DNA of 64,000 nucleotides from Gerris lacustris (taxonomy: Eukaryota; Arthropoda; Insecta; Hemiptera; Gerridae), in assembly GCA_951217055.1 (NCBI GenBank), contig OX578283.1:4728360-4792359 (forward strand), given 5' to 3'. The notes under the pieces were generated by a model that made no database searches, was not told the DNA's origin, and saw nothing but the letters and a program-made list of their open reading frames with translations. This document shows, one piece after another, positions 11,175 through 22,856 of this stretch; the first letter of the stretch is position 1; every line of letters starts with the position of its first letter. The position numbers were made by a program, and so were the translations under genes.

Positions 11175-11964
11175 TAATTTCAAGATAAAAAGAACTTTTT
11201 ATATACTACGTTTTTAAATTTTCTATTGTAATGTTGATAATATAATTGTTATTGTTATATAATATACTAGGCATCGCGTGGCTCTATCATTGAAGCGAGC
11301 GTATTGCAATGAAATACTGAATATTGAAATTTATTAATCATGATGAATGTCATAGTTGAAGATAAGTGGAGGAGGGTAGTGTAGGGAAGAGTGGGGGTAC
11401 TCGGTACAAAGCTTTACTTCCTAAACAAACCTATACACTATACGACTATAACAATCTTCACCACCCACGGTAGCTTTTAAACAATTATTATAAATGTATC
11501 TCGTCACTACGCAAAGAATTTTGCTTGTATCAAGTTTAAATTTTGCATACCTGTTTCAATTGTGCATTAGATGGTGTATATGAAGTTTTATTAAAATCGT
11601 TTCGTTAGAACGTAAGATATCGGTAAAAAGGTTGTTTTCTCTATTATAAACGTTTAGGTCCGCTTTAATAGTTTTAGCGATCTTTATTAAGTCATAGCGG
11701 TGTCGCTGATGGTTTTAGTAAAAATTTTTTTTTGAAAAAAATGTTCGTCTCATCGAGTAGATGATGATAGAATCTTTTCCCGTCCTGAAATTCCAATTTA
11801 ATTTTTGTACCTCTCGTTTACGCGAGCGTTGCGCGCGAACTCATGGACGGATCACGCTGTCCAACGAACTTAGCCTGAGTATTAGTAAGAGGAACATGTA
11901 TACCAAATTTCAACTAAATCGGTCAACTTTTACTCAAGTTATCGTCACACGCGTAAACGTTACT

Positions 11965-12000
<36 letters not shown>

Positions 12001-12552
12001 CGGAGCATATTTCGTTGAATGTAGGAAGCTCGCTACACTCGCTTCAATAATGTTAGTGAAAAAAAAAATAGTTCCGAATGTATTTACATACTTCACATAA
12101 ATGACAACCATCTAGAGAGCTGATCTTAAACCTATAAAAGGACAAATCTTTGTACAACGGATCTCCCCAACACCAAATCTAAAGCGTGTTATCGATATAT
12201 TTGAAATAATATAATCGATATTTCCTGTTTTGCTGTCATTCAATGTTTATCTATCACAAATTTGAGACCCGTCAAAATGAAGATTGCGTAAATATGGGAC
12301 AAGGTAAAACAAATAAAATAACTTGCGGATATTTTCCGAACTAAATTTCCGTACAGCAAAATTTGCTGAAACCCAATTAAATTCTGCTGAAAGATGGCTA
12401 AAAGTATTAAAATAATGCATTATCATCGTGTTCTGAACTATGCTAAAAGTTTCAAATATCTAGCTATTCGGGAAGTTAGTTAGAAATCGATTGCCAGATT
12501 TGTACCGGACAAACAAACAAGCAAACAAGAAAGCAAGCTAATAAAAACGTAG
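11175..12552 (-). mobile_element. Helitron-like family X, copy 1 (split by family B)
   Basis: The plus-left end is TAATTTCAAG followed by the perfect hairpin ATAAAAAG-aa-CTTTTTAT, then ACTACGTTTTTA. The plus-right end is TAAAAACGTAG preceded by a CAAA microsatellite (12,512-12,525). Compared with the uninterrupted copy at 27.2 kb, this copy contains family B at 11267-12047. The layout repeats the inverted repeat plus hairpin pattern with (CAAA)n in place of (GACA)n. Confidence 0.75.
11267..12047 (-). mobile_element. Helitron-like family B, copy 1 (781 bp)
   Basis: Exact ends come from the empty site in the family X copy at 27295|27296: the left flank up to A 11266 plus the right flank from T 12048 rebuild that site base for base, with no duplication. 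Read on minus, the element begins TTGAAGCGAGTGTAGCGAGC and ends ...CGATGCCTAG followed by T. An inverted copy of TTGAAGCGAGCGTA lies about 15 bp inside the CTAG end. It carries (GACA)n at 11966-12000 and the core 'accaaatttcaactaaatcg' at 11900-11920. It has no coding capacity. Confidence 0.85.
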
Positions 12553-12584
12553 AAGAAAAAAAATAAGATCGTTCGTAAAAATTG

Positions 12585-12705
12585 AGCGACAGACTGACAG
12601 ACATACATGGAACTAAAAATGTACTCTGATGTCTGAAATCGATTTTTATCTTGGAATTTTTAAAATCGGAGACAAAATATATTCGGTAAGCTCGGAAGCA
12701 AAATA
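12585..12705 (-). mobile_element. Family C/A 5'-end fragment next to X
   Basis: 'attgagcgacagactgacag' through 'gtctgaaatcgatttttatc' to 'ggtaagctcggaagcaaaat'. The same join of X to this fragment occurs near 28756, so the two may have moved as one unit or X may recurrently sit at this spot. Confidence 0.6.
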
Positions 12706-13013
12706 AGTTTAAAAGAGTTGGAAGACAACAATAAATATATTTTATAAATGAAGTCGTGATTATTTGCTACTTCTCGTGTCACGGAGTTTTAAGAAAAACA
12801 GTTGAACGTTGCCGAGATGTCGAGTCTGAGATTCGGGTTACTTTGATGTGCCAAGCATGAATACATAAACGTTTTCCGCTAAAACATAATTCAAACTGTA
12901 AAAAAGATTAAAATTAAAGATACGGCACTGAAGTAGTACACCTGAATTTAATTAGTTAAAATAAGATTTTCCTTTATTATTCTTTTTAAAAAGAGTACTA
13001 AGTATGGCGGGAG

Positions 13014-13052
13014 TAGAATGGCGGGAAATCTGATAGATCTCCCGCCATTCTA
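13014..13052. repeat. 13-bp perfect hairpin
   Basis: TAGAATGGCGGGA at 13014-13026 and its reverse complement at 13040-13052 flank a 13-nt loop. A direct copy of 'atggcgggag' lies just upstream. Confidence 0.8.
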
Positions 13053-14492
13053 ACCTACATATTTTCCCTCTTTTTTTTCTTTTCTTTTCACCAATTGATT
13101 CTCAGACTTGTATGTTTGAGGAGGAGAGAGAAAGGTTACCCCGATCTTATTTCCCGGGGGAATTTTCCCCCACGGGTTTGCCAAACTAAGAAAAAAAAAA
13201 GAATTGGCAGAATTCCTGAATGCTGGAAGTTGGTAAGAGAGGCTGGGAATGCAAACTGAATTAAAATAACCTTCTTTCTCTCCGTCTCTACTCGAGTCAT
13301 GGAAAAGTCTTGGAAAGCGGTGAAGTGAGAATTTTCCGGGACGACCAAGATAGTGGATATACACCCCCCCCCCCGCCTTCCTAGAGCTTTGTAAACCAAA
13401 CTCAATCTTGCCACTTTAATCAATTTTTACAACTCTCAATCAGCTGATCAAAACGAAAAAAAAAACTTTCTCACTTACGATTTACGGTTCGGAACCGAAA
13501 CGGGCAAGTTAAATTTTTCCAAGCTCGTGAAGGCTCAATTTAAATTTTAGGGGCAGAAATGTTCGATCCTACTACGATCCTACTATACATATAGGGTAGG
13601 TGGGGGCTAAGGTCCGCACTGTTTTAAAATGGGAGTGAAACTACTTTTTGAAGTGGGACTGGCAACACTGATTCCTTACGTTGAGGCTTTGCTCCTGTAA
13701 GGTTATCTTGATTTCGTTTGTACTGTTGCCAAGAGACATGAGGTAAGTTTATCTTTTTATGTTTCAATCTAACTTTTATAGAATTTTGGCAGTTTATTAT
13801 TAATTATTATAAATAAATATTCGTATTTTTGATAAAGTTGTACCAAAATGGTGCTAAAGTAAAGTAGAAATAGACACTTGTTTTAACTTCATAATATGTA
13901 GTTACCTTCGATAGGTTACTTATATTTATATGATTTGATAAAATGGGGCAAATATTCGCGCACTGAATGGGGCACATGTCCTTATATGGACCCTTTTCCT
14001 ATTTAAAAAGTTAAATCTAAAGATTAATTTATTTTAGATATTTTTGGTGAAAGAACTAGTTTTTAATTTTCAGAGTGTACAGGAGAAAGAAAGATTGTTT
14101 GTGCCTTTTAACCCAGCAGATCCTGGATGAAAAGAAAGGATTAACTAAAAGGGGTTTCTCCATCTACGATACTTTATATTGTACATAATATGTTTTCTTT
14201 ATCGTTCAATATACATGTTCTTTTATGAAGTATTTCACTTTCTTGAATTATTAATTAATTAATACCAAATGGAATAAAGGTGCGCGGTGCGGTCGTTTTC
14301 CCCAAGAAATGGAGAAACAAATGTCCACAAATCATAATTTTGGTAAAATGGTGCCCCAAGAATGTTGAGAAATTTTTGGAGCAATGAGAGATGGGGGATT
14401 GTTAGATGGATTGTTGGCCAAAATTCACAGAACATTTGGAAATTATTTTAAGGTGTTTTTTTAAGAATGATAATAAATCAGTTAGTTCAGAA

Positions 14493-14532
14493 CGGTCACC
14501 CATCCAAGTACTGACCACGTCCAATGATGCTT
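14493..14532 (-). ncRNA. 5S rRNA-derived fragment
   Basis: On the minus strand, AAGC near the start and then GGACGTGGTCAGTACTTGG ATGGGTGACCG match the conserved middle and 3' half of eukaryotic 5S rRNA, including the C-box region of the internal promoter. Only about 40 nt match. Neither the 5' third nor the closing stem is present, so this is a pseudogene piece or the head of a 5S-derived SINE, not a functional gene. The downstream hairpins at 14534-14580 may belong to the same unit. Confidence 0.65.
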
Positions 14533-14533
14533 C

Positions 14534-14556
14534 CTCCTGCTGCGAAGCAGCAGGAG
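14534..14556. repeat. 10-bp GC-rich hairpin
   Basis: CTCCTGCTGC-gaa-GCAGCAGGAG is a perfect stem with a 3-nt loop. GAGGCC..GGCCTC follows at once. It adjoins the 5S-like fragment. Confidence 0.85.
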
Positions 14557-15632
14557 AGGCCAATTTAGTGGCCTCTGAAGTGAGGAAAAGTTCCGAGGTA
14601 CCCCTTACCCGATTTTTTATTTTTTTTATTTAAATAAATTAATTACTCAAATTTAACTCACTCGATGTAATTGTATACTTACATATTATTTCTAATAACA
14701 TAGTCCAACATACCTGAAAAAGACAAAAAAAACAACTCATATTAGTTAAAAGTATTATTTCAAAGCATTTGGTTTACAAAATAACAAAAACAAAAAAACA
14801 AGTCAGATAAAACCTGAAATTATAAGATTTACACAGATTAAAAATTGGAAATGCATTTAAAAATACAACTCAAAATATGAGGATCGTAAAAAATAATTTT
14901 AATGAAAAAAAAACAGAGGACTAATAACAAAACTCTGTTTATAATTACGAAACGTTATCAGCACCGTTCCCTTAAATTAGATAAACATGTCTCCGGAATC
15001 AGCAGGGAATTCCCCCACCCCCTCCACAAACACCAAATCCTATAATGCAAATGCGGGGACGCACGGGCTTGGTTATATTGCGACCTCGTAATTGCACGAC
15101 CGCACTCGCTACGGAATTCCAAAACCAATCCACAATCCACAATCCGAAATCACCGTTTTAGCTGTGCGGTGGACTGTGGATGCAGATTGAGAAACTACTT
15201 AGATGGTACGAGGTTTCAATATCCGGCGCATAGTTGCACCATAATAATTTAGTGCTTAATTACTATTAGAATTTTGTGGTTCTTCACCGACCTAAATTAC
15301 GTAATTACACGGATCTCATTATTAAACAGAAAATACAGAATTAGATCTTTCTATGATATTTTGTGTGAGAAATAAAATCAAATAAATTGTTTAATATAAT
15401 TAAAAATTGATCAGAGGCTCAGACCGGACTTTATTTATGATTATATTATTTCTTTTTAAGTAGGTAATATTATTTATTTCTTTTAAAACGAGCAGTGAAC
15501 AAAATTAAGATTAAAAAAATCTCTAAATATATATTCAAGTGTCATAGCATGTTTTTGAAGATCACAACTAGATTGTCAGTCAAAAACTTTGTTTTGCATG
15601 GTGAAATCCATGTCACAAAAGGGTAGAAGTTC

Positions 15633-15666
15633 GACGTTTCGCTTCCACTACTGGAAGCATCTTCAG
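15633..15666 (-). ncRNA. Hammerhead ribozyme-like core (minus)
   Basis: On the minus strand the order is CTGAAGA (fits CUGANGA), a perfect 7-bp stem GCTTCCA/TGGAAGC with a GTAG loop, then GAAAC and GTC. These are all invariant parts of a hammerhead core in the right order. There is no separate stem III: GAAAC runs straight into GTC, whose ACGT is self-complementary, as proposed for dimeric hammerheads. Stem I pairing is weak. About 120 bp around it matches 34.48-34.60 kb. Penelope-like elements are known to carry such motifs, but no Penelope coding sequence is visible. Confidence 0.4.
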
Positions 15667-15881
15667 GGATGTGGTGCATCGTGATGGTTACACGAAGCAA
15701 ACACAAGAGATACAGACGACTGGAGTGAAGAACGGTGTATTCAAACAGGTTTACTAGAATGTAGATTGTACCTGGATTTCCTGGGGGTTCCTTTACTCGG
15801 GGTAATCCTTTTATAGATTAGTGTTTCTTTTTTGTTTGTAGTTGTAACTTATTCTACACTTTGCATTTGTTTGGACGCATA

Positions 15882-16360
15882 CTCCTCCTGAACGGCTGAA
15901 CCGATCCGCACTAAATTTGGCACGGTCAATGTGACCAACCACAGGAAGGTATAAATCTGAAATGGTCAGAATTGTTACACAGGAGTACGGGGTACAAAAG
16001 ATTCCTCCTAAACGGCTGAACCGATCCGCAAAAAACTCAGAATGGTGAATATGACCAACTAGAGGAAGGTATACATCTGAAATGGTCCAAATTGGTACAC
16101 AGGAGTGCGGGGTACGGGGTACAAAAGTTTCCTCCTGAATCACTGAACCGATCCGCACAAAATTCGGCTCGGTCAATGTGACCAACCAGAGGAAGGTATA
16201 AATCTGAAAGGGCCCAAATTGGTACACAGGGGTACGGGGTACAAAAGTTCTTTCCTGAATGGCTGAATCGATCCACACAAAATTCAGCACGGTCAATGTG
16301 ACCAACAACACAAAAGTATAAATCTGAAATGGTCCAAATTGGTACTCAGAGGTACAGGGT
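15882..16360. repeat. 120-bp minisatellite, four units
   Basis: 'gctgaaccgatccgcacaaa' recurs at about 15895, 16015, 16142 and 16262 (spacing 120, 127, 120). The third interval is longer through a 7-bp 'acggggt' duplication. The array keeps minus frames open (repeated 'CVPIWTISDLYLPLVGHID'), which accounts for a 189-codon spurious frame. The unit contains a variant of the core shared by the Helitron-like families. Confidence 0.9.
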
Positions 16361-16380
16361 ATATGCCCTTCATGATGCAT

Positions 16381-19379
16381 GTCATTGGAAAGCTCTTTAA
16401 GAGTACAGTTATTGTTGTTATGTTCACTTTTGCCATGTTTTCATTGAAAAGGGGGATCAAATAGAAAAACAGGGAAAAATCCTTATTTTAATTAAAAATT
16501 AGATATATTACTATTTTTTTATCTGATTTCAGCTGTTTATAAATAAAAATGTTTATTGTTTAAGATTAAAAAGCACGCTCAGCTCAATATTGCAAGCAGA
16601 CAACTACATTGCACACCTCGTCAATATGGAGTCCGTATTTCGAAATAACGTCTCCTAAAAATAAAACAGATTGAATTCTGTTTCGAAACAACAGTACCAA
16701 CAATTTAGGTTTGAAGGTGGAGTAAAATTTTTATATGTGTATCAAATGTATTAATTCTACTGTAGTTCCACTATAATTATCACACGCGAGTGATTGGTAG
16801 ATGCTCAAATATATCGCGATAATGTATGTTTTGAGTCGTTATCCTAATAAAAATAGAACCGATCAAGAACACAAAGTTTTGATATTCCCTCGATCACATC
16901 GAACAGAGCAAGTTTAATCTCTTCGGGGTAAAATTTAAGTGGGTCAAATATAAACCTCTAAATCGAATCTTAGATTATAAAATACAAATATATATTGTTT
17001 TTATAACACTAAAAATATCTAAAGATAGAAAAGAAAAGTGGGTAAAAGACAAGAACCGAGTTTTTCAGCGTCAAAAGAAAACAAGCAACACAAAAAGAAA
17101 ATTTCTAAGAATCAGAGGAAAGCTTCAACACCACGCCCAACAGAATAACTGAACAAGAAAAACAAAAACAACATACAAACAGGCTTTTCTTCTCTACAAA
17201 GGCAAAACTTCTCACTTCACGGTCTAAACCTGAAAAATCTTTTCATATTTCTCACTTTTTAAAAGCTTTTTTTTTAAAAAAAAAAATATATATATATATA
17301 TCAACAATTTGAAGCTTGAGAGAAACCAACAGTGGACTTCAATAATAAAAAATAAAAAAAAATTTATATAAAAAACTTTATTCAATAAAAAAAGTTCAAT
17401 TTTTACAAGTTATTGGTAGTATTCATACTACGGAACGTTAAATTTTAATTTAAATCAAATTACAATTACTATTTATAAAGGGAGACAGACAGAGAAAAAT
17501 AGACTTCAGCGCCGGGACTCAACCACGGACCTCCCCCTCATATTCAGTGTGCGGGAGCTCTAACCAATTAAGCTACACTGAAGAATAATTTCCTCTGACG
17601 ATATCGACACCTAACCCCGAATTAAGCTTTCAAATGTTTCTACAAGTCTTAGAAGTCAACAAACGACACTAGAACTAGACCGAGAAATACGCTTGTAATT
17701 ATAAAGTACTCAATTAGTACATTAGGTGTCGCGGGATTGACACCACACGTATTTTTTTTTTACTTGTTTGGCTTGGTTTTCTTGTAAGGTAGCTGACGTC
17801 TTTATAGACAGAGATATTTCATTGGAAAACATACGGGACTATTATAAGTGCATACTTCAGGTTAAGCAATCTTCAACAAAAACAGGGAAGAAAACTTAAT
17901 AAAAAAAAAATCAGAACAATAAAATAAAGGAAATAGCGTAGAGGTAGTTCTAGCAGCAAAGCTAAAGCACTCAGAGCAACAAAAATACATAAAACCGAGG
18001 GTTAAGCAGATGTAGGCTGCTTGATAAGCCCGTTCCATTTCCTCATCCCCTTATCTATGCGCCACTAAAACCCCGCCCGATACCGTCTAACTGTGAACCA
18101 CAGAATAGCGGCCTATATAGCGAAGAGGCAACCCAGATAGAATTTCTGCCTAAACCCGTTTTCCAGGTCCTTCTCTCTTTTGTTCGGGCCCACGCAAAAA
18201 TTGAGGCCGAAAAATCACATACCCTCTACAAAAAAAAGCAAAAACGACGGTATGAGAGCCAATTTTCAAACCGGGGGGGGGGGGGGGGTAAAAAAAATAA
18301 AATCCCTGAAATTTTATTGTTAAGTGAAGGATCTATTGATAGGAAAAAGTCCCCTAAGGAAAAAAAATGTTCCTCGCTTGTTCCTCCCCTTAATTCAAAT
18401 GGGATGAATATGTGAAAGGAGAAAAAATAAATTTTTTTACCCCGAAAAATAAAATTAACGCACAGGACATTTTTATTTTTCCAATTCTCTCAACAATTTT
18501 TTTTTTTTTTTTTTGAGGAATTTTTCCGTGGGAAATCAAAAACATGCCTTTCGCTCTTAACCGCACAAGGTTTTACCAAAAAAAACATTTTAAACCTGCC
18601 CTTAGATGCTTTTAGGCCAAAAAAATAAATAAATAAATTAAAAAAAACTTTTGTTTATTCTCTCTTTTACCCTAAAATGTAAAAAAAGAAAAATCAAAAT
18701 AATATCTAAAAACAAAATACAGCTTTTGTAACACAAACACACACAAGAACCTAAAAACTCTCAAAGCAAAAGCTGGATTTCAAAAAGAAAAAAATAATAA
18801 TATAAAGCGGAATTTTTTTCTCCAAAAATTAAAAAAAAAATTTGATATAAAGACAAAAAGAAGAGGGATCATAATCCTCTCTAAAATACCTAAAATAAAA
18901 TATCCAACCCACCTCTCCTTTTTGAACACGTTGAATGGATTTATATATTTTTTATTTTCAATTTCCACAGCCACATAAATTCAGCTATATAAGTCAAATA
19001 TTCTATACACTATATATGTATAAAGAATAAATACGTAGAAAGATTTAGTGCATTTTTGTTTTTCATTAAAATAAATCCGGTCTAGCTTTAAACAACTTTG
19101 GTAAACCGTAAACCTTTCATACCGCTGGAAAAAACAAAAAAAACAATACTGAGAAAAATGTTTAATTATTATTAAAATACACAACAAACTAATACTGTTT
19201 AATAAAATTTAAATATTTTCTTCCTTTAACAAAATAATATATCGAAATTTTTAGCTAATAATAATAATGAATACATTTATTTCCACCATACAAATGACAT
19301 TCAGTAACTCACAGAACGATAATCTATGCATTCAAATAATACGTTTTAATAACGTATGTTAATGGTGTCGAATGCATTT
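16381..19379. other. Unassigned AT-rich sequence
   Basis: About 3 kb of low-complexity DNA with A/T runs and a 17-G run near 18274. There is no gene. The only structured item is the tRNA-like unit at 17504-17583. Confidence 0.4.
17504..17583 (-). tRNA. tRNA-Phe-like pseudo-tRNA or SINE head
   Basis: The minus strand shows a 7-bp acceptor stem (CTTCAGT with GCTGAAG, one wobble), a D-arm AGCTTAATTGGTTAGAGCT with A-box, a loop containing CTGAATA (GAA-like anticodon) and a T-arm CCGTGGTTGAGTCCCGG with B-box. The anticodon arm does not close as a clean 5-bp stem and holds extra bases (GAGGGGGAG), so a working tRNA is unlikely. A GTCTGTCT tract follows on the same strand, as expected of a repeat rather than a tRNA gene. 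Confidence 0.5.
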
Positions 19380-19765
19380 CGTTCTTTTGGGGGTAAAATA
19401 GCAGCATTTTCGAAACACGATATATAATTGTGATCCACTCTTCAATTCCTTTAAAAATTAAGAAAAATTAAAATTTTAAGTCATTATGGCAACCCAAAAT
19501 AGTGGTGTGGTGGACACTTAAAAAAAATTTAATTTTATTTATTTATACTTATTTTCGGAAATATCATTTGCATATATAGATGTATATTTATGTATTCTTT
19601 ACTCATTTTTAGGACCTGTCCTTAAGGGGTAAGGGGGGGGATGAAATTTGTTTGGGGGGGGGTGTTTTTCTTTGGTAATTTTGGGTGTAAAATGACCGCC
19701 ATTTTTGAAACGCGGTATATATTGGTGATCTACTCAACAATATCTTTAAAATGATACCTAATGAA
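19380..19765. repeat. K-related repeats with poly-G tracts
   Basis: Two copies of a module 'atggcngccatttttgaaac' ... 'tatatnttggtgatcnact' (19380-19460 and 19660-19745) resemble 62.79-62.87 kb. G-runs at 19630 and 19654 lie between. Confidence 0.5.
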
Positions 19766-19770
19766 ATACT

Positions 19771-19835
19771 CTGCCAATTAGTGTGGCACATAGCTTCCTC
19801 GCATCCTATCATGTACATTATTTTTTAATAATAAT

Positions 19836-19884
<49 letters not shown>

Positions 19885-19894
19885 TATAATATAT

Positions 19895-19957
<63 letters not shown>

Positions 19958-20540
19958 TATATATAATTATATATAATTAATAATAATAATAATATTACAA
20001 CAGCTTATTAGGTCATTACATTATTGTTATTATTATTGTTATTATTGTCATTCATTATTGTTATATTGTTTATTGTGTAAAAAATATTAATAGTTTTAGC
20101 GATCTAACACTTCATAGCGGTGTCGCTGTTGGTTTTACAAAAAAAATGTTTAACTCATTGAATAGATGTATTTACATTTTTTCCCCGACCTAAAATTCCA
20201 ATTTTAAATTTGAGGTTCACGTTTACGCGAGCGTTGCTCGTGAACGCTTGGACGGATCACGTTGTCCAACGAACTCGTCCTGGGTATTGGTAAAATGAAC
20301 ATGTTTACCAAATTTAATCAAAATCGGTCGACATTTACTCAAGTTATCGTCGCACGTTTCATAATTCGCGGACACACAGACCGAAAGACAGACAGACAGA
20401 CAGACACGAGACCAAAAATGTTCCCTGATGTCTGAAACGGATTTCTGTCTTGGAATTTTTAAAATCGGAGGCATAAAAGTTTTTCGTTCTCAAAAATGAA
20501 CACAATGCTTCCGTTACCTTCGGTAAGCTCGGAAGCAAAA
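19771..20540 (-). mobile_element. Helitron-like family A, copy 1 (mosaic)
   Basis: The hairpin end (tgccaattagtgtggca) and the 'ggtaagctcggaagcaaaa' end are those of family C. The interior from about 20090 ('tagttttagcgatct', 'catagcggtgtcgctg', 'cgtttacgcgagcgttgctc') is that of family B. It carries both a long (TA)n/(AAT)n region (19830-19985) and (GACA)n (20390-20405) around the core 'accaaatttaatcaaaatcg'. Two microsatellites around a conserved core is the published description of 'mini-me' elements. Confidence 0.8.
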
Positions 20541-20559
20541 TTACAAAAAAAAAAAAAAA

Positions 20560-20735
20560 AAAAAAAATGCGACAACTTCGCAATTGCTTGCTGATCGAAA
20601 AACTTTCAAGTTGTGAAGTTCGCAACATTTTTCCTGTTTTTAGGCAAACAAATATTAATAGGTGGGTAAATATGATCCAAGATGCGACGGACGGACGGAA
20701 GAACTGCCAGAAGCGTAAAGGTTTCTAGGATATGC
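20560..20735 (-). mobile_element. Family K fragment
   Basis: 'gcgacaacttcgcaattgct' through 'tgtttttaggcaaacaaa' to (GACG)n at 20686-20700 and 'aaggtttctaggat'. It aligns with 62.9-63.1 kb. It sits directly after the A-tract that ends family A. Confidence 0.6.
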
Positions 20736-21302
20736 ATTGGCTAATCCAGCTAGTAAACATATTATAGAATTTTTAAGGTAAAAGCAGCACAGTTTACACC
20801 AATAAGATTAATAGTAGGTTGTTATTATTTAATGCTTTGCTGATAAAGAATAATTTATTTTGTAAGGTCGATTTGCAAAATAAAGGTATGTAGGCAAAGG
20901 GTTCTTTTCAAAATAAAATAGTAAAAGTGGTAGTTTAAAAAAAAAATCGATAAAAAGGTCAAAGTTGTGTTTATCACTCGGAAAAACTGCGGGCAAAGAA
21001 AAGCTAGCGAGTAGTGCTTTATCCAAACAGCTCTAAACTCGCACAGAAAAAAACCTTTTTACCAGTTTTTCTTTTGGCAACCGGCAGAAAGGTTGATTTA
21101 GAAAAATTACAGAGGCTGAAGGTTTGCTTGAAATGGCTGGCTTTGGAGGCCGGCCTACTCAATGACCACACATTCCATCCCTACATCAAGTATTCAAGTC
21201 TTGACTAAGTCCTCTAACTTAGACTGATTGAATCCCTCCACACACAAGTATAAAGTTCCACCTTTCAGCTCCCTGACCAACTCCAATATTTACCTACTTA
21301 AG
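20736..21302. other. Unassigned AT-rich sequence
   Basis: No gene seen. A 64-codon frame at 21014-21208 has no recognisable features. Confidence 0.4.
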
Positions 21303-21590
21303 TAAAAAAACATAAACCTACTAATAACCCATCAATAACTTATGTGTAAAACATAAACCTACTAATAACCCATCAACAACTTATGTGTAAAACATAAAGC
21401 TACTAATAATCCATCAACAACTTATGTGTATAACATAAACCTGCAAATAAGTCATCAACAACTTATGTATAAAATATAAAGCTACTCTATTAAGTCGTCA
21501 ACAACTTATGTATAAAAAATAAAGCGACTAATAAGTCATGAACAACTTATGTGTAAAACATAAAACTACTAAGTCGTCAACAAATTTACT
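21303..21590. repeat. 41-bp tandem repeat, about 7 units, hairpin at each junction
   Basis: Each unit begins ACATAA and ends TTATGT, so every junction reads TTATGT-gtaaa-ACATAA, a 6-bp stem with a 5-nt loop. The middle ('cctactaataacccatcaac') varies slightly and the last units lose a few bases. There are no unique spacers. Confidence 0.85.
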
Positions 21591-21609
21591 AAATTTTATT
21601 TAAATCAAC

Positions 21610-22012
21610 AACATTTTCTATACAAATAATTCCTTCCTGGCAAAGAATCGAATCGAATCCCTCGTATTTGCATTTATGTTACAATTATATTTATTTTTTT
21701 CAATATCTCAGAAACTAGATGTTTCCCGAAAAAAACAGTTGTAAGTTAAATCCAATTTATAATTGGTGAAACAGAATTTGTCTATAAAATACGTCGGAAA
21801 CAAAAACTTTTCCAAGGAATAATGTTTTTAAAGAAGCGCCCGAAGTTTATCGAAATCGGTCCGACGCATCTTCACAGGCGACAGACTACAGGCAGACATT
21901 TCTAAATTCCACTTTTTTAGGTACCTTAAAACTTGAATATCCATCAAATTCTAAAATCAAAGTTTTGCACCATTACAATACTTATCTTCTAAGAAAATTA
22001 TAAAGTAAAAAG
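21610..22012 (-). mobile_element. Diverged family D-like copy (J)
   Basis: The order matches D: a B-box-like 'gaatcgaatcgaatccc', 'atctcagaaactagatgttt', the core 'gtttatcgaaatcggtccga', a short GACA/GGCAGACA stretch, 'accttaaaacttgaatatcc' and 'gcaccattacaatacttatc'. It is more diverged than D1-D5. Confidence 0.55.
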
Positions 22013-22856
22013 CTCGACAGGAATAGAGCTTAGGAAGCAGAATGAGGCGAATGTAAAGGGGAAAACATAGATCTAGTGGGATTTGTGGGAAAAAAATATT
22101 TTTTCACATACAATACATCCTCACTATTTTCACAAAGGGAATGAAAAGCCCACAAGGATTTCTCTGGCAAAAGAAAAACTTAAGTAAAGCTAGAGATGGT
22201 TGGGGGGGGGGGGGGAGGATATGTGGTAAAAATGGCTGAGAGTCTGTTATTTACAGAAATTAACAAGGTGCAGCTAATGGTTAAACAAAGTCGACTTCTA
22301 CTAGGACAAATAGAGAAAAGAAAAACCTCATGAGATTTCCACCGGCACTCAGAACTCAGTAGGAAAATAGCGCTACCGCTAACCTTCCAACCTTAATTAA
22401 AACGCTATTCTTACTGTTCAAACAAAACGAAAAACGCTATCGTCTCTTCTAGTCATTACGGGCTTTCTTTTAGAGCTTAGAGACGAGAAACGAGGTTAAG
22501 TAAAAATAAATAAATGTCGAATTCATCTTTCTATATATAATCCAATATTAGTGTGCTTAAAATAAATAATGAATTATTTTAAACTTTACAACCTCACTGA
22601 AATTAACTAATCTGAGTTTTTATTTTTATTTTCTTGTGTAGTATAAGTAATAAACAGTACAGAGTAAGTAAATACCCCGACTTACGTAAATTCGTAGTTA
22701 CTTAACACCCAAAAGTGCTGCTAAAAGTGATAGGAGGGTCCATTTTGTACATCGAAACCTCCCTTCTCATATGATTATACATCAAAACTAGATAAGAAGA
22801 TGCACTTGTGCAGCCTGTCGACGTGAATCTACAACTTAATGTGTTAAGAAATATCA
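22013..22856. other. Unassigned sequence
   Basis: No gene seen. A 14-G run lies at about 22201. Confidence 0.4.

Larger units (their letters stand above)
12706..15589. other. Unassigned sequence with small hairpins
   Basis: No supported gene. A frame at 13050-13364 (minus) overlaps poly-purine/C-run DNA and is not convincing. The stretch 13590-14400 contains GGGGCA-type words on both strands and may be an old DNA transposon, but I could not find its ends. Confidence 0.4.

Noticed and set aside
11761..12018. Frames ending in DRQTDRQTDRQ (also 45288-45500 and others)
   Set aside because: Translation of (GACA)n and the Helitron-like core; the same short peptide recurs only because the core is conserved as DNA.
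15811..16380. 189-codon minus-strand frame with repeated CVPIWTISDLYLPLV
   Set aside because: It is the 120-bp tandem repeat read in one frame. The unit resembles non-coding repeat cores, and there is no domain.
17504..17583. Functional tRNA-Phe gene
   Set aside because: The anticodon arm does not close normally and extra bases follow; flanked by a GTCT tract as in repeats. Kept only as a tRNA-like unit.
19783..19980. Tyr/Ile-rich frame (also 47499-47684, 55107-55407)
   Set aside because: Pure (TA)n microsatellite translation.
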